The notes beneath the pieces were generated by a model. That model was not told the origin of the DNA. It ran no database searches and saw only the letters and a program-made list of their open reading frames with translations. Source: Jejubacter sp036620675 (GTDB lineage Bacteria; Pseudomonadota; Gammaproteobacteria; Enterobacterales; Enterobacteriaceae). Taken from it: a DNA stretch of 64,000 nucleotides. Positions 44,834 to 55,500 of this stretch are shown here, in pieces. Numbering within the stretch: the stretch's first letter is position 1; each line of letters opens with the position of its first letter. The position numbers were made by a program, and so were the translations under genes. Where the stretch lies: assembly GCA_036620675.1 (NCBI GenBank), contig JAZHEE010000010.1; one strand, written 5' to 3'.

Positions 44834-46495
44834 ATGAAGCCTCTGTACCCGGCAGTGCTGTTGTTGGCCCTCAGCCAGTCAGTATCCGCCGCCTTTATGT
44901 CACCCGCCGACAGAGACAGCATTGAACAGCAACAACAGCAGTTACTGCGCCAGAGCCAGCAGCAGCGAGATGCGCTGGAGCAGGTGACGCCCCTTCCCAA
45001 AACCGCCATACCGAATAAACCCGAAGCCCTCAAAGGCCCCTGTTTTACCATCAATAACATCTCTCTTGATGGAGCCACGCTGATAAATGCGCGCCAGCAA
45101 CAAAAACTGCTCTCGCCGTGGCGCGGTCAGTGCCTGGATATGGCACGTATTAACCAGCTTACCAACGCCGTTTCCGACTGGTATATCAGCCGGGGCTATA
45201 TCACCAGCCGCGCTTTTCTGACCGAACAGGATTTACGCTCCGGTGAGTTGCACCTCGCAATACTCGAAGGGCGACTCGAAAAAATCAGGATGGATGGTGC
45301 GCCCGAACGCGAACTGAAAATGACCTTTCCGGGGCTGGAAGGGCGGGTGTTAAACTTGCGCGATATTGAGCAGGGCATGGAGCAAATTAACCGCACGCGC
45401 ACCACGCCGGTACAGATTGAAATATTACCGGGTAGCAAACAGGGCTGGTCGATTGTTCATCTGACGGCGACACCTGAATTTCCGCTTTCTGCCTCCGTCA
45501 GTTTCGACAACAGCGGGCAAAAAAGTACCGGCGTCGGGCAGATTAATGCTGGTCTGACAGGGAATAACCTGCTGGGTCTGGCAGATAGCTGGTTCGTCAG
45601 CGGCGGGCGCAGCAGCGCATTTTCAAATTTGAAGGATGCACAGAACTTTGCCGCCGGTGTCAGTATCCCCTACGGCTACAGCCTGCTGGACTACAGCTAT
45701 AGCTGGAACAACTACCTCAGTACTATCGACAACAACGGCTACCTCTGGCGTTCCAGCGGTGACACCGAAACCCACCGCGTCAATCTCTCGCACGTGTTGT
45801 TCCGCAACGGTGATATCAAAACCGGTGTGTCTGTCGGCCTGAGCCACCGCAGCAACCGCAATTATCTCGATGATGTCCTGTTACAGAGCAGCAGCCGCAA
45901 GCTCACCAGCCTGCTATTTGGCCTGAACCACACCCAGAAAATGTTCGGTGGCGTGGCGACGTTTAACCCGACCTTCAGCCACGGCATGCCGTGGCTCGGT
46001 GCCGAAAGTGACGGCAATAAAAACGGTGACCTGCCAAAAGCCGAATTCCGCAAATGGAGCCTCAACGCCAGCTTCCAGCGCCCCGTTGCAGAAAACCTGT
46101 GGTGGCTCGCCAGTGTCTACGGGCAGTGGACGCCAGACCGCCTGTACGGCAGCGAACGGATGACCCTCGGCGGCGAAAGCTCGGTGCGCGGCTTTAAAGA
46201 GCAGAGCATTTCCGGTGACAACGGTGCCTACTGGCGAAATGAACTCAACTGGGTCCTATTCACGCTGCCGGTTATCGGCCAGGTGAGCGCGCTGGCGGCT
46301 CTCGACGGCGGCTGGCTGCATTCCGACAGGCTCGATCCTTACTCGGCGGGCACGCTCTGGGGCACCGCCGCCGGGCTGAGTACCGCCAGTGGACATGTGT
46401 CCACCTCGTTTACCGTCGGATTACCTCTGGTTTACCCGGACTGGCTCGGTCCGGATCACGTCAGCATTTACTACCGCGTTGCCGTCGCGTTTTAA
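44834..46495 (+). CDS. cdiB: Two-partner secretion outer-membrane transporter CdiB (ShlB/FhaC family)
   Basis: An Omp85-superfamily beta-barrel that exports CdiA through the outer membrane. It has 553 residues. A signal peptide (MKPLYPAVLLLALSQSVSAA) is followed by a Gln-rich helix (about 30-50), a POTRA domain pair (about 68-210; ITSRAFLTEQDLRSGELHL) and the 16-strand barrel. The conserved L6 motif appears as SVRGFKEQ, and the protein ends in aromatic YYRVAVAF as barrel proteins do. It precedes cdiA by 12 bp, the standard cdiBAI order. Confidence 0.95.
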   Translation: MKPLYPAVLLLALSQSVSAAFMSPADRDSIEQQQQQLLRQSQQQRDALEQVTPLPKTAIPNKPEALKGPCFTINNISLDGATLINARQQQKLLSPWRGQCLDMARINQLTNAVSDWYISRGYITSRAFLTEQDLRSGELHLAILEGRLEKIRMDGAPERELKMTFPGLEGRVLNLRDIEQGMEQINRTRTTPVQIEILPGSKQGWSIVHLTATPEFPLSASVSFDNSGQKSTGVGQINAGLTGNNLLGLADSWFVSGGRSSAFSNLKDAQNFAAGVSIPYGYSLLDYSYSWNNYLSTIDNNGYLWRSSGDTETHRVNLSHVLFRNGDIKTGVSVGLSHRSNRNYLDDVLLQSSSRKLTSLLFGLNHTQKMFGGVATFNPTFSHGMPWLGAESDGNKNGDLPKAEFRKWSLNASFQRPVAENLWWLASVYGQWTPDRLYGSERMTLGGESSVRGFKEQSISGDNGAYWRNELNWVLFTLPVIGQVSALAALDGGWLHSDRLDPYSAGTLWGTAAGLSTASGHVSTSFTVGLPLVYPDWLGPDHVSIYYRVAVAF

Positions 46496-46507
46496 AGGAT
46501 TATTACC

Positions 46508-49500
46508 ATGCACCAGCCTCCCGTTCGCTTAACGTATCGTCTGCTCAGCTATCTGGTGAGCGCCCTGCTGGCAGGCCAGCCATTGCTGCCTGCGGTTGCG
46601 GCGGTGATTACCCCGCAGAACGGGGCAAAAATGGACAAAGCGGCGAACGGCGTGCCGGTGGTGAACATCAATACGCCGAACGGGGCGGGAATTTCGCACA
46701 ACCAGTTTAAGGATTACAACGTTGGCAAAGAGGGACTTATCCTCAACAACGCCACGGGCAAACTGAACCCGACGCAGCTCGGCGGGCTGATTAACGGCAA
46801 CGCCAACCTGAAAGCAGGCAGGGAAGCGAAAGGCATCGTCAACGAAGTGACCGGCGGCAACCGTTCACAGCTCAACGGTTACACTGAAGTGGCGGGCAAG
46901 GCGGCGAACGTGATGGTGGCGAACCCGTACGGCATCACCTGTAACGGCTGCGGGTTTATCAACACCCCGCAGGCCACCCTGACCACCGGTAAGCCGGTTT
47001 TTGATGCCAGCGGTAATTTACAGGCGCTGGATGTGAAAGGTGGCAGTATCACCATCGAAGGAAAAGGGATAGATGCCAGCGGCAGCGATGCGCTGTCCAT
47101 CATCTCGCGCGCCACCGAAGTGAATGCCGCCATCCACGCGAAGGATTTAAAGGTCATTGCTGGCGCGAATCGCGTTAACGCGGACGGCAGCGTACAGGCG
47201 CAGCAGGGGGAAGGCACTGCACCAACCGTAGCGGTTGATACCGGCGCGCTGGGCGGGATGTACGCTAACCGTATTCATCTGGTGTCCAGCGAGAAAGGCG
47301 TCGGGGTGAACCTCGGCGACCTCAATGCCCGCCAGGGGGATATCACCCTCGATGCCAGTGGCAAGCTCACCGTGCATAACAGCCTTGCCAGCGGTGCTAT
47401 CACGGCCAAAGGCCAGAACATTGCTTTCACCGGCGACCATAAAGCCGGCGGTAATATCAGCCTGAACAGCCAGAGCGATATCGCGCTCAGCAACGGCTCA
47501 CTGAACAGCGACGGCGACCTGGTGCTCAATGCCAGCGGCACGATTTCCCACGCGAATGAAAAGCTGACTGCCGGGGGCGATGCGACGCTTGCCGCGAAAC
47601 ATATCCGCCAGGATGCGGCGAGCCAGATTAACGCCGCGCGGAATATCGCGGCTAAAGCCAGTGACTCACTCACCACGCAAGGCCAGAATACCGCCGGACA
47701 AAACCTGACGGTAAGCGCCACCACCCTGACCCAGGACGGCAGGCTGCTGGCAAAAGGCAGCACACAACTCAATGCCGGTACGCTGACGAACAGCGGTTCT
47801 GTTCAGGGTAACCAGCTCGCCATCAACAGCACTTCCCTCAACAACAGTGGTTCGCTGCTGAGTGGCGGCAACCTGACCGTCAATACCAATGATTTAACCC
47901 AGAGCGGCAGCACCGGCGCGAAAGGTAAAACGGATATCACCGCCAGCGGGAAGCTGACGAATACCGGCTCGCTGGCGAGCGACGATACGCTGACGCTGAA
48001 AGCGCAAAACGTGACGCAGAACGGCACGCTCTCCGGCGGCAAAGGGCTGACGGTTAGTGCGCAGACCCTGACCTCCGGTAAAAACAGCGTTACCCACAGT
48101 GACGGCACGGTGGCGCTGAATACCACCACCGCCACGCTCGACGGGGAAACCAGCGCGGGTGGCGATATCCGCCTGCAAAGCGACACGCTCAGCACCGCCG
48201 CCACGGCGCAGGTGTTGAGCAGTAACAGCCTCATGATCGACACACACGTTGCCACGCTTACCGGCACCCAGGCGGCACAGAAGGCAATAACGATTAATGC
48301 CCGTGAAAAGCTGACCCACAGTGGCAAAAGCAGTGCGGAGACGGTCACGCTGGCCGCACCGGAACTGAATAACAGCGGCAGCGTGGTGGCTTCAGCGCTC
48401 ACCACCAGCTCACAGACGCTGACCAACAGCGGTCAGTTGCAGGGCAATGCACTGCTGGCGCTGCACACCGACAGGCTGAACAATTTACAGGATGGCACAC
48501 TTTACAGCACAGGTGCACTGACGCTGGATATCCCGGATATCACCAGCCAGGGCGTGATAGCCAGCGATGCCACCATCGCGCTTCACGGGCAGCGTTTCAG
48601 CAACAGCGGCCAGTTACTTGGCAGCGCACTCTCACTTGATGTGAATACGCTGAATAACAGCGGCGTGCTGCAAAGTGACTCCCTGCTGACCCTGAACAGC
48701 GACACATTCAGCAATGCCCCGGAAGGGACGGTATACAGCGCGGGTGCGATGACACTGCACGGTGCTGATATCCACAACCAGGGGCAGATAGTCAGTGACG
48801 CCGCGCTTACCCTTCAGGGGCAGCGTACGGATAACAGTGGAAAGGTTATCGGCAACAGCCTGGCCCTTAACAGCAGTACGCTGACTAACGACGGCCTGTT
48901 GCAGGGGACGGATACCCTGGTGCTTGCCGGGGACACACTTTCGCAGGGCGCTGACGGTCGCTGGCTGACGGCGGGTGACCTTGATATTACCGCTCAGCAG
49001 CTCACTACCGCCGGGACCACCCAGGGGCAGGACCTCAGCGTCAACGGTGCAGACTGGAGTAATACGGGCTCACTCCTCGCGACGGGCAACCTGAACAGCA
49101 CCCTGACAAACTCGCTGCTCAATAGCGGCGACCTGATGAGTCAGGGCAATTTCACTCTCAGCGCCCCGACACTCACCAACAACGGCAACCTGCTTTCCTC
49201 TGGCGGGATGAGCCTGACCGGCAGGACGCTCAGCAACAGCGGCACGCTTCAGGGCAGCACGCTCAGTCTTACCCAGGACAGCATCGGTAACCAGGGCACC
49301 GTTACCGGCCTGAACGGCCTGACGCTGAACAGCGCAGACGCACTGAACAACAGCGGCGACCTGCTGAGCCAGCAGGCGCTGACTGTCACCGCAGGCGACA
49401 TCACCAACAGCGGCAGATTACAGGGCCAGAACATCACCGTAGACGGCAGTAGCCTGACCAACAGCGGTGCGATTCAGAGTGCGCTGGATTTAGCGCTGAC

Positions 49501-52500
49501 CCTGAGCGGCGACGTGACAGCCATCACCGGCAGCAAAATCACCGCCCTGGGCGACGCCCGCCTGACCGGCAAAGCGCTGAGCAACCAAGGATTAATCAGT
49601 GCCAAAACGCTAGCGGTGAAAGGGGATTCACTGACCAACAGCGGCGAAATCAGCGGCGTGAACGGCCTGGGCGTGACGCTCAGCGGTAACCTGCAACAGC
49701 AGGGCAAAATGCTGACCGGCGGGCTGCTTAACGTCAAAGCTCAGGACATCAGCAACAGCGGACAACTCCAGGGCGCGGATACGCGAATTAACGCCCGCTC
49801 GCTCAGCAACAGCGGACGCGTGCAGGGTGACAGCGGCCTGACGCTCACCCTGCTGAATGCCCTGACCAACCAGAGCAGCGGCATTATTCTCAGCCAGAAT
49901 GCACTCAGCATCACGGCACCATCATTCACCAACGATGGCACCATTCAGGGCAACGGCAAAACCACGCTTAACGCCACCGCACAGACGCGTAATAACGGCA
50001 AAATCCTCTCCGGCGATGACCTGAGCTTCACCACGCCGGACTACAGCGGCAGCGGCTGGTTGCAGGCCACGAACCTGGTGCTGAACGTGGCGAAGCTTGC
50101 CAGCAACGGCACGGTGATGGCGACGAACCAGGCGACGCTCACCGGTAACAGTCTGACCAACGGCGGCACCGTCCAGGCCGCACAACTGAACGTCAACACG
50201 CAGACCGTCACCAGCAGCGGCACGCTGCTCGGCAACCAGAGCCTGAAGATTAAAGGCGAGTCGCTCAATAATACCAACGGTAAGGTCTTCAGCGGCGGCG
50301 ATATGGTTGCTGAACTGGCCACGCTCAGTGGCGCAGGCCAGTTAGTTGCACTCGGCAACCTGACGCTGAAACTGGTCAACAGCCTGACCACCCAGGGCGT
50401 TATCGCCGCGAACAAGCAGCTCTCTGTCAGCAGCCAGGGCGACATCACCAACGGTACCACATTGCAGGGCAACGGCATCACGCTGAATGCCACCGGCACA
50501 CTCATCAACAACGGGCAACTGACCGCCGGAACGGGTACCACATCGCTGAACGGTAGCCAGATTGCCATGAATGCCAGCGGCAGTTTGCAGGCAGGCGGCG
50601 ACGTCAGCCTGACCAGCCGGGGCAATATCACCCTCGAAGGCTTTACCGGCACGGCGGGTAGCCTGGCACTGACGGCAGCGAGGTCAATCATCAACACCGC
50701 CCTGCTGTATGCGGGGAATAATCTGTCGCTGTTTGCCAGCAGCATTCAGAACCTGCGCGGCGATATGCTGGCGGGCAATAACCTGGTGATGCAGAAAGAC
50801 ACCAGCGGGGCGGCGAATACTGAGGTGATTAATCGTTCCGGCAGTATTGAGACAGTCAATGGCAACATCAGCATCAACACCGCAAACCTTCTGAATACCC
50901 GTGACGGTCTGAAGGTGGACACCTCATACCAGGAGTTTATGCCGTCTGACCAGTCATGGTTGCATGTTTCCTATGTGTCTCTCGGTGAAGATAACCTTGG
51001 GGTGGCATCGGATACCCTGTGTACCGGAGGCGTGAATACCCACTGTACGACTTCTCACTGGCTGGTACCGGCTTTCACCTACGATGAAAAAACGGTGCTG
51101 GTGAATCAGAAAGAAACGACCGTCACCGCGAACGGTGGGGCAGGTCGTATTGCTTCCGGCAACAATCTGACGGTGAACGCCGGTACACTGACCAATGAAT
51201 CCAGCTACCTGCTGGCAAACGGTGATATCACCCTGCACGGAGGCACCCTGAATAATGCTTCTGCTGAAGCCGGCAAGTGGTCGACCTGGGAGAAATTTAC
51301 CTGGAGTTGTGAACCATATTGCACCACCGATTACGATCCGTTCCCCAGAGGGCAGACCGTGGAAGGGTGGCTGAAAGCCAAGAAGGAGAATGCGGATAAG
51401 GGGATCGCCTATGATTTTGCAGATATCTGGACTGATTACGCGGCAGATAACCAGCAATACCGGGCGGTGATCCAGGCGGGTGGCAACGTCAACGCAACAT
51501 TCACCAACGACATCAGCAATACCAACAGCACCGCCCACGCGGGCAAAATCAGCAACACCATCACAAAACCTGACCTGAATACGCCTTCGGCGCAGAACAT
51601 CGGTGGCGGTGCGGGCCCGCAGGCGCTGACGGATGCTGGAACTCAGGCGATTACTGGCCCGGACTGGCAGGACACCACTGCCAGCCAGACTATCGGCGGC
51701 GGCACGGGGCTGGTGCCAGGTGGTATCGACAGCAACTACCCGCTCCCCTCCGGCAACAATGGTTACTTTGTGCCGTCGACCGATCCGGACAGCCCGTATC
51801 TGATCACCGTTAACCCTAAACTCGACGGCCTCGGTCAGCTCGACCCGTCGCTGTTTGGCGATTTGTATAAGCTGCTCGGTATGAACCCGGGCGCGGCCCC
51901 GCGCGAGACGGGCAGCCAGTACACTGATGTAAACCAGTTCCTTGGCTCGTCGTACATGCTTGACCGGCTCCATCTGAACCCGGACAAGGACTACCGCTTC
52001 CTTGGCGATGCGGCCTTTGATACGCGCTATGTCAGCAACACTGTGCTGAACCAGACCGGGACGCGCTATATCAACGGACTCGGCTCTGACCTCGACCAGA
52101 TGCGCTACCTGATGGACAGTGCGGCAGATGCACAGACCTCGCTCGGCCTGAAGTTTGGCGTGGCGTTGACGGCTGACCAGGTGGCGGCGCTCGACCACAG
52201 CATTCTGTGGTATGAAAGTGCCACCATCAACGGACAGACCGTGATGGTGCCGAAAGTGTATCTGTCGCCAAAAGACGTGACGGTACAGAGCGGCAGCGTA
52301 ATCAGCGGCAACAACGTGCAACTGGCGGGCAGCAACGTCACCAACAGCGGCAGTTCGCTGCTGGCGCAGAACGGGCTTACCATCGACAGCAGCAACAGCC
52401 TCAGCAACCTTAACGCCGGGCTTATCAGCGCCGGTGGCGGGCTGAACCTGAGCGCGCTGGGCGATATCAACAATATTAGCTCGTCCATCAGCGGTAAAAC

Positions 52501-55500
52501 CGTGCAACTGGAAAGCACGGGCGGCAGCATCAACAACATCACGCAGGCACAGCAGTGGAGTGTGGGCGACGACAGCCGTCGCGGAAACGTCCACGTCAGC
52601 GGCACCGACGTCGGCCAGACCGCCTCCATCAGCGCCAGCGACGGCCTGTACATGGATGCGGCGAACGACATCAACATCACCGGCGCGAAGGTGGCCGCAG
52701 GCGGCGACCTCGCGATGGGGGCAGGTAACAACATCAATATCGCCGCCAATCAGATTACCAACAGCAGCAGCCAGTCCGGCTTCTGGCGTCAGAAAGACAC
52801 ATCATCGTCGTCCACCTCGAACCAGGGCAGCAGCATCATGGCGGGCGGTAACGCGCTGATGCAGGCAGGCCACGACCTGAATGTGACGGCCAGCCACCTC
52901 GATGCAGGCAAAACCGCGCAACTGGTAGCAGGTAATGACCTCAAACTTAACTCGGCAGGCAACGGGCAGAACAGCCGCACGGGCGGCAGCGAAAGCCATC
53001 AGAGCAGTGCGGACAGAACCACGCTTTCAGCGGGCGATAACGTGACGCTGGTCGCCGGGCGGGACGTTACCAGCCAGGCGGCGGGTATCGCGGCTGAGAA
53101 AAATGTCGGTATTCAGGCCGGACGTGACGTGAATCTGCTGGCGGAAGAAACCGTGACCGGCAGTAGCTCGCATAGCAAGAAGAAAACCGTTATCGACGAG
53201 TCCGTGCGCCAGCAGGGCTCCGAAATCGCAAGTTCTGGCAACACCACGATTATCGCCGGACGTGATGTGAACAGCGAAGCCGCACATGTGACCGCCAGCG
53301 GCGATATCGGCGTGGCGGCAGGCCGTGACGTGAACCTGACCACCGCGACGGAAAGTGAGTACCACTACAAAGAGCAGACGAAGACCAAAAAAGGGTTCCT
53401 CAGCAAGAAAACAACTCACACCATCGAGGAAGACAGTGCGACGCGTGAAGCAGGCACGCTGCTTTCCGGTGATAACGTCACCGTGCAGGCAGGCAACAAC
53501 CTGCTGGTGAAAGGCTCCTCCGTGGTGGGCGACAACACCGTGGCGCTGGGGGCGGGCAACAACATCGATATCGTGGCGGCCACCAACACCGATTCTTCGT
53601 GGCGCTTTAAAGAAGAGAAGAAGAGCGGCCTGATGGGCAGCGGCGGTATCGGCTTCACCATCGGCAGCAGCAAGACCACCCACGACCTGCGCGAGGCAGG
53701 CACCACACAAAGCCAGAGCTTCAGCACCGTCGGCTCGACGGGCGGTAACGTGGTGATTGCGGCCGGAAACCAGGCGCACATTGGTGGCGCAGACCTGATT
53801 GCCGGGAAGGACATGAGCCTCAGCGGCAGCAGCGTCATCATCGACCCCGGCCACGACAAACGCACCCGCGATGAAACCTTCGAGCAGAAGAAAAGTGGGC
53901 TGACGTTGGCGCTGTCGGGCACCGTTGGCAGCGCGATTAATAACGCCGTCACCGCAGCGCAGGACACTAAAGAGGAGAGTGACGGTCGCCTCAAAGCCCT
54001 TCAGGCCACTAAAACGGTCCTCTCCGGCGTGCAGGCCGGGCAGGCGGCTGAGGCAGCTAACCTGACAGCCGACCCGAATGCGATGGGGGTTGCCCTCTCG
54101 CTGACCACGCAGAAATCGAAATCGCAGCAACATGCAGAGAGCGATGCGGTGGCGGGCAGTACGCTGAACGCGGGCAATAACCTCTCCATCACCGCGAACG
54201 GAAAAGGCAAAGGCCCGAACAGCGGCGATATCGTGATTGCCGGAAGCCAGATTAAAGCGGGTGGCGACACGCTGCTGGATGCGAAGCACGACGTCATTCT
54301 CAGTGGCGCGGCCAACACTCAGCAGACCACGGGTAAAAACAGCAGCAGCGGCGGTGGTGTCGGGGTGAGCATTGGTGCGGGTGGCGGCAGCGCAGGTATC
54401 AGCGTGTTTGCCAACGTCAACGCGGCAAAAGGCAAGGACAAAGGCAACGGCACCGACTGGACTGAAACCACGATAGACAGCGGCAAAACCGTGACCATTA
54501 AGAGCGGGAACGACACCGTGCTCAACGGGGCGCAGGTCAACGGCAACAAAATTATCGCCGACGTGGGCCACGACCTGCTGATGCGCAGCCAGCAGGACAG
54601 CAACAGCTACGACAGCAAACAAACCAGCGTGGCGGCAGGTGGCAGCTTCACCTTCGGCAGCATGACGGGCTCCGGCTACATCTCTGCCAGCCAGGATAAG
54701 ATGAAGAGCCGCTTTGACTTGGTAGCCGAACAGACCGGGCTGTATGCGGGCAATGGCGGCTTCGATATCACCGTCGGCAACCACACTCAGCTTGATGGTG
54801 CGGTTATCGCTTCCACGGCGACGGCAGATAAAAACAGCCTCGATACCGGGACGCTGGGCTTCAGCGACCTGCACAACGAGGCTGATTTTAAAACCTCACA
54901 CTCCGGCATCAGCCTGAGTGGTGGCGGCAGCTTCGGGGATAATTTCCAGGGCAACATGCCGGGCGGGATGATTTCTGCTGCGGGCAACAGCGGTCATGCT
55001 GAAGGCACCACCCAGGCCGCTATCGCGAACGGTACTCTCACCATCCGCGACAAGGAGAACCAGAAGCAGGACGTGGCGAACCTGAGCCGCGATACCGAAC
55101 ATGCCAACGACAGCATCAGCCCAATCTTCGACAAGAAGAAAGAGCAGAACCGTCTGAAGGAAGTGGGCCTTATCAGCGACATTGGTAGCCAGGCGGCAGA
55201 TATTGCCCGGACGCAGGGTGAAATTAATGCGCTGAATGAAGCGAAGAAAACCTACGGCGACCTGCCAGCCAACGCAACGGAAGAACAGCGGCAGGCTTAT
55301 CTGGCTAAACTGCGTAACTCGCAGGCCTACAAGGACGAAATGCAGAAGTACGGTACCGGCAGCGATATGCAGCGCGGTATCCAGGCGGCGACGGCTGCAT
55401 TGCAGGGCCTGGCGGGCGGCAATATGGCAGGCGCGCTGGCCGGGGCTTCGGCACCGGAGCTGGCGAATATCATCGGTCACCACGCGGGGATTGATGACAA

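Noticed and set aside
50954..54874. Long antisense frames (546 and 615 codons) within cdiA
   Set aside because: The repeated, GC-rich cdiA sequence leaves the opposite strand free of stops; the products have no recognisable domain.
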